From NCBI RefSeq assembly GCF_036323735.1, contig NC_086020.1, positions 85,499,710-85,563,709 of the forward strand: a stretch of 64,000 nucleotides of DNA, read 5' to 3'. Below, piece by piece: positions 22,403 through 35,733 of the stretch (positions are counted from its first letter, which is position 1; each line of letters begins with the position of its first letter). Under the pieces are notes generated by a model that did not search any database, had not been told where the DNA came from, and was given only the letters and a program-made list of their open reading frames with translations. A program made the translations under genes and the position numbers. This DNA is from Rattus norvegicus (lineage: Eukaryota; Chordata; Mammalia; Rodentia; Muridae).

Positions 22403-25400
22403 TTAAAGAAGGAGTGAAGCATTCACATTTTGATCATCTGTCTTGAGTTTCATGTGTTCTAGGCATCTAGGGTAATTCAAGCATTTGGGCTTATAGCCAC
22501 TTATCAATAAGTGCATACCATGTGTGTTTTTCTGTGATTGGGTTACCTCACTCAGGATGATATTTTCCAGTTCCAAACATTTGCCTACTAATTTCATAAA
22601 GTCATTGTTTTTGATAGCTGAGTAATATTCCATTGTGTAGATGTACCACATTTTCTGTATCCATTCCTCTGTTGAAGGGCATCTGGGTTCTTTCCAGCTT
22701 CTGGCTATTATAAATACGGGTGTTAAGAACATAGTGGAGCACATGTCTTTTTTATATGTTGGGGCATCTTTTGGGTATAGGCCCAAGAGAGGTATAGCTG
22801 GATCCTCAGGCAGTTCAATGTCCAATTTTCTGAGGAATCTCCAGACTGATTTCCAGAATGGTTTTACCAGTCTGCAATCCCACCAACAATGGAGGAGTGT
22901 TCCTCTTTCTCCACATCCTCGCCAGCATCTGCTGTCACCTGAGTTTTTGATCTTAGCCATTCTCACTGGTGTGAGGTGAAATCTCAGGGTTGTTTTGATT
23001 TGCATTTCCCTTATGACTAAAGATGTTGAACATTTCTTTAGGTGTTTCTCAGCCATTCGGCATTCCTCAGCTGTGAATTCTTTGTTTAGCTCTGAGCTCC
23101 ATTTTTAATAGGGTTATTTGTCTCTCTGCGGTCTAACTTCTTGAGTTCTTTGTATATTTTGGATATAAGGCCTCTATCTGTTGTAGGATTGGTAAAGATC
23201 TTTTCCCAATCTGTTGGTTGCCGTTTTGTCCTAACCACAGTGTCCTTTGCCTTACAGAAGCTTTGCAGTTTTATGAGATCCCATTTGTCAATTCTTGATC
23301 TTAGAGCATAAGCCATTTGTGTTTTGTTCAGGAAATTTTTTCCAGTGCCCATGTGTTCAAGATGCTGCCCTAGTTTTTCTTTTATTAGTTTGAGTGTGTC
23401 TGGTTTGATGTGGAGGTCCTTGATCCACTTGGACTTAAGCTTTGTACAGGGTGATAAGCATGGATCGATCTGCATTCTTCTACATGTTGCCCTCCAGTTG
23501 AACCAGCACCATTTGCTGAAAATGCTATCTTTTTTCCATTGGATGGTTTTGGCTCCTTTGTCAAAAATCAAGTGACCATAGGTGTGTGGGTTCATTTCTG
23601 GGTCTTCAATTCTATTCCATTGGTCTATCTGTCTGTCTCTGTACCAATACCATGCAGTTTTTATCACTATTGCTCTGTAATACTGCTTGAGTTCAGGGAT
23701 AGTGATTCCCCCTGAAGTCCTTTTATTGTTGAGGATAGCTTTAGCTATCCTGGGTTTTTTGTTATTCCAGATGAATTTGCAAATTGTTCTGTCTAACTCT
23801 TTGAAGAATTGGATTGGTATTTTGATGGGGATTGCATTGAATCTGTAGATTGCTTTTGGTAAAATGGCCATTTTTACTATATTAATCCTGCCAATCCATG
23901 AGCATGGGAGATCTTTCCATCTTCTGAGGTCTTCTTCAATTTCTTTCTTCAGAGTCTTGAAGTTCTTATTGTACAGATCTTTTACTTGCTTGGTTAAAGT
24001 CACACCGAGGTACTTTATATTGTTTGTGTCTATTATGAAGGGTATCATTTCCCTAATTTCTTTCTCGGCTTGTTTCTCTTTTGTGTAGAGGAAGGCAACT
24101 GATTTATTTGAGTTAGTGTTATACCCAGCCACTTCACTGAAGTTGTTTATCAGCTTTAGCAGTTCTCTGGTGGAAATTTTGGGATCACTTAAATGTACTA
24201 TCATATCACCTGCAAATAGTGATATTTTGACTTCTTCTTTTCCACTCTGTTTCCCCTTGATTTCCTTTTGTTGTCTGATTGCTCTGGCTAGAACTTCAAG
24301 AACTATATTGAATAAGTAGGGAGAGAGTCGGCAGTCTTGTTTAGTCCCTGATTTTAGTGGGATTGCTTCAAGTTTCTCTCCATTTAGTTTAATGTTAGCA
24401 ACTGGTTTGCTGTATATGGCTTTTACTATGTTTACGTATGGGCCTTGAATTCCTATTCTTTCCAGGACTTTTATCATGAAGGGGTGTTGAATTTTGTCAA
24501 ATACTTTCTCAGCATCTAATGATATGGTCATGTGGTTTTGTTCTTTCAGTTTGTTTATATAATGGATCACGTTGATGGTTTTCCGTATATTAAACCATCC
24601 CTGCATGCCTGGGATGAAGCCTACTTGATCATGGTGGATGATTGTTTTGATGTGCTTTTGGATTCGGTTTGCCAGAATTTTATTGAGTATTTTTGCATCG
24701 ATATTCATAAGGGAAATTGGTCTCAATTTCTCTTTCTTTGTTGGATCTTTGTGTGGTTTAGGTATAAGAGTAATTGTGGCTTCGTAGAAGGAATTCGGTA
24801 GTGATCCATCTGTTTCAATTTTGTGGAATAGTTTGGATAATATTGGTACGAGGTCTTCTATGAAGGTCTGAGAGAATTCTGCACTAAACCTGTCTGGACC
24901 TGGTCTCTTTTTGGTTGGGAGACCTTTAATGACTGCTTCTATTTCCTTAGGAGTTATGGGGTTGTTTAACTGGTTTATCTGTTCCCGATTTCCCTCGGTA
25001 CCTGGTATCTGTCTAGGAAATTGTCCATTTCCTGCAGATTTTCAAGTTTTGTTGAATATAGGCTTTTATAGTAAGATCTGATGATTTTTTGAATTTCCTC
25101 TGAATCTGTAGTTATGTCTCCCTTTTCATTTCTGATTTTGTTAATTTGGACACACTCTCTGTGTCCTCTCGCTAGTCTGGCTAAGGGTTTATCTATCCTG
25201 TTGATTTTCTCAAAGAACCAACTTTTGGTTCTGTTGATTCTTTCTATGGTCCTTTTTGTTTCTACTTGGTTGATTTCAGCTCTGAGTTTGATTATTTCCT
25301 GCCTTCTACTCCTCCTGGGTGTATTTGCTTCTTTTTGTTCTAGAGCTTTTAGGTGTGCTGTCAAGCTGCTGATATATGCTTTCTCCTGTTTCTTTCTGCA

Positions 25401-26314
25401 GGCACTCAGTGCTATGAGTTTTCCTCTTAGCACAGCTTTCATTGTGTCCCATAAGTTTGGGTATGTTGTACCTTCATTTTCATTAAATTCTAAGAAGTCT
25501 TTAATTTCTTTCTTTATTTCTTCCTTGACCAGGTTCTCGTTGAGTAGAGCATAGTTCAACTTCCACGTATATGTGGGCGTTCTTTCCTTATTGTTATTGA
25601 AGACCAGCTTTAGGCTGTGGTGGTCTGATAGCACGCATGGGATTATTTCTATCTTTCTGTACCTGTTGAGGCCCGTTTTTTGACCAATTATATGGCCCAT
25701 TTTGGAGAAAGTACCATGATGTGCTTAGAAGAATGTATATTCTTTTGCTTTAGGATAGAATGTTCTATACATATCTGTTAAGTCCTTTTGGTTCATGACT
25801 TCTCTTAGTCTGTCTACGTCTCTGTTTAATTTCTGTTTCCATGATCTTTCAATTGATGAGAGTGGGGTGTTGAAATCTCCTACTATTATTGTGTGAGGTG
25901 CAATGTGTGTTTTGAGCTTTAGTAAGGTTTCTTTTATGTATGTAGTTACCCTTGTATTTGGGGCATAGATATTTAGGATTGAGAGTTCATCTTGGTGGAT
26001 TTTTCCTTTGATGAATAAGAAGTATCCTTCCTTATCTTTTTTGATGACTTTTGTTGAAAATTGATTTTATTCACTATTAGAATGGCTACTCCATCTTGCT
26101 TCTTCTGACCATTTGCTTGGAAAGTTGTTTTCCTGCCTTTCACTCTGAGGTAGTGTCTGTCTTTGTCTCTGAGGTGTGTTTCCTGTAGGCAGCAGAATGC
26201 AGGGTCCTCATTGGGTATCCAGTTTGTTAATCTATGTCTTTTTATTGGGGCCTTGCGACCCTTAATGTTGAGAGATATTAAGGAATAGCGATTATTGGTT
26301 CCTGTTATATTCAT
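22403..26314 (-). pseudogene. L1-C ORF2 (endonuclease/reverse transcriptase), broken, FAGD active site
   Basis: First ATG on the minus strand is at 26,314. The endonuclease part (to 25,973) carries LQETHL, then loses frame near 26,055 and at further points near 25,700-25,975. The segment 25,700-24,975 is open, then the frame changes, and 24,726-23,086 holds most of the RT and the thumb. A one-base loss near 23,095 (aaaaatggagct, where L1-B has aaaaattggggt) shifts into the last block, 23,056-22,403. The RT catalytic block reads LFAGDMIVHL: the first Asp codon of FADD is GGT (24,208-24,210), which would inactivate catalysis by itself. The normal stop after SGY is AAG, so the frame runs 27 codons into the 3'UTR. 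Confidence 0.95.
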
Positions 26315-26373
26315 ATTTGGATGTGATGTTATGTTTGTGTGCTTTTCTTCTCTTTGTTTTGTTGCCAAGAGGA

Positions 26374-27448
26374 TTAGTTTCTTGATTTTTCTAGGGTGTA
26401 GCTTGCCTCCTTATGTTGGGCTTTACCATTCATTATCCTTTGTAGTGCTGGTTTGTAGAAAGATATTGTGTAAATTTGGTATTGTCATGAAATATCTTGG
26501 TTTCTCCATCTATGTTAATTGAGAGTTTTGCCGGATACAGTAACCTGGGCTAGCAGTTGTGTTCACTTAGGGTCTGTATGACATCTGTCCAGGATCTTCT
26601 GGCTTTCATAGTCTCTGGCAAAAAGTCTGGTGTGATTCTGATAGGTCTGTCTTTATATGTTACTTGACCTTTTTCCCTTACTGCTTTTAATATTCTTTCT
26701 TTATTTGTGCATTTGGTGTTTTGACTATTATGTGTCGGGAGGTGTTTCTTTTCTGGTCCAACCTATTTGGAGTTCTGTAGGCTTCTTGTATGCCTATGGG
26801 TATCTGTTTTTTTAGGTTAGGGAAGTTTTCTTCTATGATTTTGTTGAAGATATTTACTGGTCCTTTGAGCTGGGAGTCTTCACTCTCTTCTATACCTATT
26901 ATCCTTAGGCCTGATCTTCTCATTGAGTCCTGGATTTCCTGTATGTTTTCGACCAGTAGCTTTTTCTGCTTTACATTATCTTTGATAGTTGAGTCGGTGA
27001 TTTCTATGGAATCTTCTGCTCCTGAGATTCTCTCTTCCATCTCTTGTATTCTGTTGGTGATGCTTGTTTCTACGGCTCCTTGTCTCTTCCTTTGGTTTTC
27101 TATATCCAGGGTTGTTTCCATGTGTTCTTTCTCGATTGCTTCTATTTCCAGTTTTAAATCCTTCAATTGTTTGATTGTGTTTTCCTGGAATTCTTTCAGG
27201 GATTTTTGCGATTCTTCTCTGTAGGCTTCTACTTGTTTATTTATGTTTTCCTATGTTTCTCTAAGGGAGTTCTTCATGTCTTTCTTCAAGCCCTCCAGCA
27301 TCATGATCAAATATGATTTTGAAACTAGATCTTGCTTTTCTGGTGTGTTTGGATATTCCGTGTTTGCTTTGGTGGGAGAATTGGGCTCCGATGATGCCAT
27401 GTAGTCTTGCTTTCTGTTGCTTGGGTTCCTGTGCTTGCCTCTCGCCAT
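26374..27448 (-). pseudogene. L1-C ORF1 (RNA-binding chaperone), frameshifted
   Basis: Starts MARGKHRNPSN at 27,448. The frame is lost after residue 65 near 27,251, then reopens at 27,166 with the coiled coil (MEERISGAEDSIE) and the RIIGIEESEDSQLKG block that is interrupted in L1-B. It breaks again at PNAQIKKEY near 26,690. The RRM/C-terminal part follows in yet another frame. The stop that ends ORF1 in L1-B (GKA-stop) is CAA here, so the nearest in-frame stop is at 26,374-26,376. It has more lesions than L1-B ORF1. Confidence 0.92.
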
Positions 27449-28137
27449 CAGATTAACTCTAGTGTTACTTTGTTCTGCTATTTCTTACAGTGGCTAGACT
27501 GTCCTATAAGCCTGTGTGTCAGGAGTGCTGTAGACCTGTTTTCCTGTTTTCTTTCAGCCAGTTATGGGGACAGAGTGTTCTGCTTTTGGGCGTGTAGTTT
27601 TTCCTATCTACAGGTCTTCAGCTGTTCCTGTGGGCCTGTGTCTTGAGTTCAGCAGTTAGGTCGCTTGGAGCAGGAAGGTTTGTCTTACCTGTGGTCCCGA
27701 GGCTCAAGTTTGCTCGTGGGGTGTTGCTTATGAGCTCTCCGTGGGGGCAGCAACCAGGAATATCTGTTCAGCCCTTTCCGGGAGCTTCTGTGCACCAGGC
27801 TTCCAGATGGCATTTGGTGTTTTCCTCTGGAGTCAGAGATGTGGGCAGAGTGTAGTTTCTTCTGGTTTCCCAGGTGTGCCTGCCTCTCTGAAGGTTTAGC
27901 TCTCCCTCCCACGGGATTTGGGTGCAGAGAACTGTTTATCTGGTCAGTCCCTTCAGTTTCTGGTGGTGTCTCAGATGCAGCGGATTTGCTGCTCCTGTGC
28001 CCTTATCCAAGGGAACCCAGAGGCTGTATACATTTTCCTCTTGGGCCAGGGATGTGGGCAGGGGTGGGCAGTGTTGTTGGTCTCTTCTGCTTTGCAGTCT
28101 CAGGAGTACCCACCTGTCCCGGCAGTGAGCTCTCTCC
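27449..28137 (-). promoter_or_regulatory. L1-C 5'UTR (internal promoter region)
   Basis: About 690 bp, collinear with the L1-B 5'UTR. It begins within the block matching L1-B about 14,640 and so is shorter by roughly 70 bp at the very 5' end. That could reflect slight 5' truncation or a different start of transcription. Open frames within it on both strands are not genes. Confidence 0.85.
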
Positions 28138-28148
28138 AACATCTTTTT
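28138..28148. repeat. Target-site duplication of L1-C, 5'-side copy
   Basis: aacatcttttt, followed by AAATC. Confidence 0.8.
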
Positions 28149-31100
28149 AAATCTTTATTTCATCTCTGCTACCCCAAACACAGTTGTGGAAGTGGCTCCT
28201 GTGGCCACATACCCTGATTCTCACATGTTGATGGGCCTTCTTCCCTGTCATCCATCTCTTCTCCTTCCTCTCTTCCAGTTCCTAGCCCACTCAAACCCAA
28301 AGGTCCTGCCTCAGTCTACCTGCCCAGCCATTGGCTGTTGGCTCTTTCTTGATCGAGTAAAAACCAGTTGGAGATGTAAGCCTTCAGCATTTGAACATGC
28401 AGATTGCCCATTTTGGGGAGCTGGATTAATTCAAAGCATTAGAACCAATCCCCAAAACTCTGTTTCCCCTCTGTTTGTCTATCTTTCTGTCTCTACTTTC
28501 TACTGACTGTTAATGCTACGTGGCCAGCAGACTCACATTTCTGCCACCATGTGTCCCACAACATGAAACACACAAGGGAAACCAGGGTTACTTTCCTGCT
28601 AAAAGGCAGATGATGGTTCCTCCTCCAGTGAGAGCCTCTGGCCACACACATGGTAATGACTCAACTAAAAGATGTGGTTTTAACTATTTCCTCTGGCTAT
28701 GGAATTCTGTAACAGTTTGTGCACCACAAGGCACACATGTCATCTCTGTTTAGCACATTTACTCCAGAAGAAACCTCTGATCTCAATGCAATAATAAAAC
28801 TTACCTGACCCCAAAAATGTTAAAATTCTTCCATTTCATAAAAGCCATATGGTAAATTCTTAACTCCTATATATCAGCATTAAGGTGGTTTTCATCCTAA
28901 TATCTTATTTACATGTTTGGTTGTACGTAACCTGGTTCTTTCTTTCATGTCTCAGATGATTCTGTTAAGTCACCTTCACTTTTTCAGTATTTTTAGATAT
29001 AGTAGTTCTGCAGGAGGTTGAGAAGGTGAAACTTAGAGTATCTTCTGAACTCAATGTTTAGTCCTTTGGAATACTATGCTTCTAAGTACAAACACATTTT
29101 ATTTTAAAATTAGAAATGTTTACTCCAAATATACTTCAAAAGAGAGAGAACGGGAAGAGAAAGGAGAGGAAGGAAGAAAGGAGTGGGAAAATAGAGAAAA
29201 AGACACTCTCACTTCACCCCAAATCTTTCCTGGGTGGCAGAGAATGTCTTTGCTCCTTTGCCATAGGGACCAAGCTGAAGTTCCTCCAGGTGCTGAGCCT
29301 CACACCGCCTTTCTTGAGCAACTGTGAGGAGGAAACAGGACAGGCACGGGGCCTGGCATGAAGGAAGTTCACATCTGCTCTTTGCTGCTACAAGTGTTCA
29401 TTAGCCTCCATGGCATCAGCGGGATCAGTCTGACTTTTACAAATGGGGTTTTAGGTTTCCTGGGTCATCACTTTGCCCTGAATGAATCCTTAGCCTTTCT
29501 TCCTCTAATCCAGTTTCCAATACCTTAGATTAATATTTTAATATTTACACCCCAATAAAACATGCCCAAAGTACTGTACTTACCATTTATAGTGACATGA
29601 AAATGTCATTTCTACAAAAATCATAGTATTCATGTAGACCGCTTAGAGTGTTTATGCTGTGATATCTGAATTTGGCAGTTTACGCTTACCCATTTATGAG
29701 AAATGGTCCTCCATGCATGGAACTTAAATGCATTTAAACCAGTAATTCGATAGTAAATGTTGAATAGCTATGGACGGATGAAGCAATTGCTTGTCAGTGT
29801 TAATGTGCGAGCCATTGGACGCACAATATTTAGCAGCTTTGATTGCTCATTATTAAAATAAGACTTCTGAACTTGGCTATGTTACAAATCCCTCTACCCT
29901 CAGTGTAAGGACTTCTGTTGCTGCCAACAAATGCACGCTGTGGAAAAGTCTTTAAAGGAGAAAGCACATTTTCTCCTGAAGCACATCTCTTGCAGTATGC
30001 AGAATAACCTTAATTGTTCTGTGATGAATTTTGATATGAGTGTAGCTGAGTTGGCCAATTTCCTATCCTGTTTCATAGCTTCACTTTTGTTAAATAAATA
30101 TCCTTTTTGTCCCTTTGCTGAATGACAGGGAATCCCTGCAGAAAGGACACATGGTTGACTTGACTCAGAAATATTTTGACAAAGGCTGTGATGGCATGCG
30201 GAAGAAGAGGGAGCAGCATATTACTTTGTCAGTGGCTTAGCTGAGAGACATTTCATCACACTGTCCCTGCCAATTAGCCAGTTGTCAAGTAATTCTGAGC
30301 CTGGGTGTTCCCTGGCCAGCACTGCTTTGTCTGTTAGACCCAAGGAGAGTCCTTCTAAGGATGTTGACAATGGGCATATCCTGCATATTCCAACACAGAA
30401 TCTTGTTCAGATTCTCCACACTTAATGAAAGGTGGAGTAACTAAAAGAAAAGAGGATCACTTGGCTCACATTTTTTATTGAAAGTTCACGAAGCACAGGA
30501 TAGGTTCTGAGGCAGCCTCATGAACAAACAACAGGATTGTGGGGGAGAGTGAGAGAAGATGTATGTTGTCTTCAGGAAGAGTCCATTCCTCTGATGTTTT
30601 GATGACAGTTTGTCCTCTAGAAAACTGCCTTCCAAGAGCGGTTCTCCAATGAACTAAGAGGCTGGGCTTCTCAGAGGGCTCCACTCCCAAAATGTTCTAC
30701 TATCTTCCATTATTGGTAGTTCTCTTTGGGAGAGAACTTACTTGAACCAACCAAGAACATGTCCTCTCCGAAAGCCCACACTTCATCCCTCTACTGCGGA
30801 GTTACTGTAACGTCTACAATAAGGATCCCAGGTTGCTTCATCTCCTGGCCAGGTGCTATGGTGCCTGGCTGTGAGCTATTTCTCTCTTCAGCTCGGGCTT
30901 CCAAAGACAGCTGAGCTGAAGCCACCAGCCTTGTGCAGTGGATACTGTTTATGCTCTGACAAGTCACTGATCTCTCAAGATTATCTCCAAAAGGAAGAGT
31001 GACACAAAGGTTAGTGGGGATCTGGCACTTACATTTGTCTTTCTTCTCCCTGGGGCATGTCTGTGAGCTTTACTGACCACGGTAGGGATGGGAGTTGGAG

Positions 31101-34100
31101 GACTGAAGATCTCTCTAGACCTACCCCAGGAAGGTACTTCTTCCTTAAACGAAGGTGCTCACAGAAAACTGGCTCATACCATACAGATACATTTTCTCCT
31201 GTAAAGTGCACCCTTTGATGCCTTCCTTCTCAGGAGAGGGCTTCCCCCACAGTCCCACCATCTCCAGTCACCTGGATTCTTTCTCTGAGTTATATTTAGT
31301 CATTACCTCTGTACTGTGAAAGGTGGTCCTGCCCTCAGTTTACAGGAGCCCATGAGCAACAGAGACCTTACCATTTAGCTACCCTCTCACAGCTCTTGCC
31401 TTGTTGCCCTGGTAACAGAAGGCAAATAATAGATCCATTGCTTAACACTCCTGTGACTCTGGTGCTCATGAACAAAACCCTAGAGGGAATAGGTCCCCTG
31501 GAGCAGTAAGAAGAGCTCCCTGACTAGAATTTGCTTACTCCTACTGCTTGCTAGATAGACAGCTGTTACAGGATATTTGATTATTGTATATTGAAAACCT
31601 AATTGTTAGCAAAATATAAAAACGTATTGATATTGTGTTTCTTAGATGCAGTTAGATATGTCCTGAAGAAATGCAGTTTGGGTGTGTGCAAAGTTCCTGC
31701 TTATTTTAGGGCAAGTTGCTTGGGAGAGATGTTGTGTTCTTTGCTCTTTGACTCGAAGCAAAGTCATCTGCATGGCTTTGACCTAACCCCCACGTAAAGG
31801 TTGAAATGGTTTCTTTTATAAGCAATTAGATCTTTGATAGACTCCCCATCCCCTTTGAAAGGGCCTTTGTAGAAGGAACTCCAGTAAGAGATAGGGGTCT
31901 TGAAAGGTAGACTAGCTAGGTAGAATCACAGATAGACATTTAAAGAGCTAGCAGTTTAATTGGAGAATCAGGATTGTAACTAGATATTTTGTATATAGTT
32001 AATAAGTATTGGATAATTTAGACAGCTACAGACAGCTGTGCTTCCAGACAGGGGTCTATGCCTTTTCTCTGTGGCTTGTCTGCAGTCTGGTAACAGTGAC
32101 ATGTGACAGCATACTTCTTTCCTACACACAAGAGCAGGTATCAGCAATTGAGTCGTTGGTTACTAAAGGAGCAGTACAAAGGAAGGTCTACATTTAACTG
32201 TAGTATATAATTTGATTTTGATGAGAATTCTAGGAAGAGACCATAAGGACAGTCCCTTGATGGCAAACTTTGACCTATTGAATACCTGTCACAAGGAAAC
32301 TTGAACGATGACGCTGTAAGTAGGAGTCCTGGCAGAGCTTTAGACTTCCATGGTAGCTTAGGATTCCAATACCTCTTTCTCAATTACTCCAGCCCGCACT
32401 TTCAATAAAGGTGCATGGTTGTTTTCTATTGTTTCCAATAAGGAAAATGAGGATTAGAGTGGAAGCAATTTATTTTAGTTACTTGACCAATAATCTTCCA
32501 TACAGAATTGAGTCCTACTTAATATTATATCGACATTATACATAAACCAGGTACTGTAATTTAAAAAGAAGCCATTTGTGTTTTTTACCAGTTACCAGTT
32601 TCTTAGATTACTAGATTAATTACATCACTAATTAAAATATATAAACTGAAAAACTGTGAGATCACATGAAACATGAAAAATAAATGTTCTAGTTTTGATA
32701 TCTATCTTAATCGACCTACAGTGAGATTGAATTCTAAGAGGGTGTGTCCAGCTCTTCATCCTCATTAACCATTAGTGTTTGGGGTGTTCCATGACTTCTC
32801 CCTTTGTGAATGCTCTGTATCACTACGTAATGCAGAGCTCACAAAGGGGACGTGTCCTGCATGTGCTGCTCTGCTATGGGCTTTGGGTGAATTCACTCAC
32901 TTGACTCTCACAAATAGCATAACGAACCTATGATGTAAACTCTATGACTATCTTCAGAGTTGGGGTTTGGGGTACATTCATCTTAATCGAGAAACTTCCC
33001 AAAGCCTTAGATTGATAAGCAGACACTTGTTTTGAGGACAGCTGTTCTGGATCTATGGCCCTTGTTAGTTACATGAACAGCTAGTCTCGCTGCAGCTAAT
33101 GGTGTGCCCATTTACAGAAATGCTGGGCTGACAGAAATGTAATTCCATTTGTCTTGCTCATTTTGAAAACAGCCTTTGATCACAGAACTTAATTTTATGG
33201 TTTCTAAATATGGAGAACAAAGCTTAAGAAAGAGGTCCCCCCTTTTCATTGTGCCACATTTAATAGAACTGCGTTGCTCTATTTTACAAGTATACCTTGG
33301 GAAAATTATTAATTTGTCCAGGATCCAGTGGGGATATAGATGAGCAGTGGAAACATACTGAAGTTACAGGAAACATATCATGCAGTTGTTGGTGAGAAGT
33401 CAGACAACTGAAGTCATGCAGCTCTGCACACAGTAGATGAGGACAGTCCAGTCTCTGAGGAGGATAGAGTCAAGGAAAGCTGACTCAGAGATGCCCTAGT
33501 GAAGAGCTAGAATCTTGGACAAGCAAAGCAGAGAGTCCCTAGGAGGGGAGAGTTCTATGACAGCAGTGCCTGCAGGCTGTTTACAGGAAGAGAGAGATCA
33601 GCCACTGGGGAATGGCCCATGCACTAGTAAGCTACTCACCCCTGTGCACAACCAATCAGCACTAATTAAACTGACTGGGTCACACTCAAGATAAACGAAG
33701 CGAAAGACATCAAAGTAAGAGGGAGACTTGCTCAGAAGAGATTCAGCAGGAGGGTGGGGAGATGAGGAGACTATAGAGGGTAAAAATGACCAAAATATAT
33801 TATATACATGCATGAATGAAACTGTCATGGTATAAGAATGAATGAAAAAAATGAATCAATTAATAACAAAAGAACGTATTAGAGAAGGTTCTAGAGGGAA
33901 GGATGACATGTTAGGGATAATGTTTAAGGTGGAGTTAAAGGTACAGTTGGAGCCAACTTGAAAAGCTCATCAGTGCACCAAGCAGATGCAATTTTTGGAG
34001 CGTGTGAGTAGAAAAAGAAGGAACAAAAATAACAATTCCATCTTTCTAAGAAAGAGCAGAGGTGAGGGTATTATAAGCAATGATCTCAGTTCACTCACTT

Positions 34101-35529
34101 GTATTGACACAGGTAAGTTTATACTGGTCTCATAGGCAGAGGCGCCCAGTCTTGATGGACATACAGAGCTTTCCCATGCTGCCCATTCTGATCTCTGCTG
34201 TTGCAGGACTTCTTGGTCTGTTGGAAGTTTAGACAGTTCATGTGTAGCTGTGTGGAGACATATGTTACTTCAAGTTATTTACACATGTGACCACAGAAGC
34301 ACCACATTTGGGAAGGCTAATTTTAGATGCATTTTCAAGGAGTCACATTGATTTACACTCTGAAATAGGCCAAAGAAAATGCCAAATATTTCCTCTTATT
34401 TTGTGGGGTAGTTCCTCCTGTCAGGCTTTCAAACCATATGCATTTTAAATTACAGCCACAGGCTGACTCTTAATAGTGTTTCCAGGGAAGGAAAGGGAGA
34501 CCAAAATTGTTTTCTAGAATTAGTACAAAGTTGCCTGAAAACTTAACCTTCTCGTAATGAATCAGGCCAAGCTGGAAACATGATAAATTTAATTATAATT
34601 GACTCTATGTTGCTATTGCTAACATTTGCATATTCATCAAGTCCCATGGAGTATTTTTTCCGACTTACTTGAGTGTTAAAACAGAGTAAAGGCCATTGCA
34701 CAAGAAAGGGAAATGATGGATTTCTTTCTAATTAAAAGGCAAGCAAGCTGGGTAGTGAACTTCCCAGACTTGCTCCACTGGGAATTTGTCTTTCTCAGCA
34801 TACATTAAACATGTGACTAGAACTAACCTGGTTGTTTGGACTTGGAGACTTATGGACATGTGGGGAGGAAAACAGAAGTCACTGTAACTGAATAGCAGAA
34901 AGTAGAATTCCAGTGTCATACAACAAGACCTGAGATGCTTCTGCCTTGGTGCTGATGGATCCTGTTGCTGGGCAACACTTCTGAGGGTCCAGCCCTTGCA
35001 TCTTTTCATCCTCTGGACCACACAATCCAGGGCATCTCAGGGTGATATACTGAGGATGGAGTTTTCAGTACAGGGATCTTGGCTTTTTCATTCACAATTG
35101 GATAGAAAAGAGGTCCCTTGGACGTGCGTGTAACACAATAAAGAAAACTTCCTCCGAGTTCAATGACAAACCACTTTTTGCATTGCCTGGTAGATCATAT
35201 TTCCACTCTATCCAAAAACTGACAGTCAAGTTGGACTGAATCTGAGGGATATAGATTACGGGGTGTGGGCCCCTTGCAAATAGATACAAAGTTTTCTTTT
35301 CCTCCTTCCCTCTTTCCTTCCCTATTGGCTGTTGAACTTGTTTAAAAAAATCAAGGTGAATTTTATATAACACAAAAATAACTATTAAAAATCTATGGGT
35401 TATTTCATTTTATAGCATTATAATGTGAGATCATTTTACAGACTTATAATGGTAAAATCACGGACAATGACTAACACAGCTTCATCAGGAGTCTTCGGTT
35501 TCTTTCTGCTTCTGTATCCATGAAGACTG
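28149..35529. other. 7.4 kb non-coding DNA, no gene recognised
   Basis: Mostly unique-looking AT-rich sequence. The part 28,160-28,480 may be an LTR-like rodent repeat ('ccattggctgttggctctt', 'ccttcagcatttgaacatgcagat'), family not known. The part 32,732-32,945 is the uninterrupted relative of the repeat into which L1-B jumped; its end (32,885-32,945) resembles antisense MIR. A purine-rich block lies at 29,140-29,200. At 30,690-30,473 the minus strand ends in a good AATAAA with a short A-run, which may be an old processed-transcript end. Open frames here lack coding features. Confidence 0.4.
32732..32945 (+). repeat. Ancient dispersed repeat, uninterrupted copy
   Basis: Aligns with 14,517-14,563 plus 21,134-21,290. 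It contains 'attcactcacttgactctcaca.ata', as in antisense MIR. Confidence 0.5.
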
Positions 35530-35733
35530 CTAAGGGGAGATAGCTAAGTGGTTAAGGGCACTGGTTTCTCTTCCAGAGGACTCAGGTTCAATTCCCAGCA
35601 GCTGTATGGCTAACAACCATAGATGACAGTCTGCAACTCTAGTTACAGGGTATTCAATGCCTTTTTCTCACCTCCATACATATGGCACACAGACATACAT
35701 TCAGGCAAAACACCATACAGTAAAAACTATTAC
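35530..35733 (+). mobile_element. B2 SINE, old copy
   Basis: Starts 'ggggagatagctaagtggttaagggcactggtt' (A-box), then 'cttccagaggactcaggttcaattcccagcagc' (B-box), the 'acaaccat' block and an A-rich end after CA-rich sequence. This is the order of the tRNA-derived B2 family. Confidence 0.88.

Larger units (their letters stand above)
21761..28137 (-). mobile_element. L1-C: near-full-length rat LINE-1, inverted relative to L1-B
   Basis: Read on the minus strand: 5'UTR (28,137-27,449), ORF1, ORF2, 3'UTR with a G-rich tract (21,918-21,839), and a short A-tail at 21,772-21,761. It is flanked by aacatcttttt duplications. The empty-site junction, TTTTT/AAATC on the plus strand, is a good L1 endonuclease site. 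No transduced DNA follows the tail. It is close enough to L1-B for the two to align almost gap-free over ORF2. Confidence 0.95.

Noticed and set aside
29076..29361. Overlapping Lys/Glu-rich frames
   Set aside because: They come from a purine-rich GAAA/GGAA stretch, with no similarity recognised.
30473..30690. Minus-strand frame ending at an AATAAA with a short A-run, as a processed gene copy
   Set aside because: The A-run is only six bases, there is no flanking duplication and no recognisable protein; left as a remark only.
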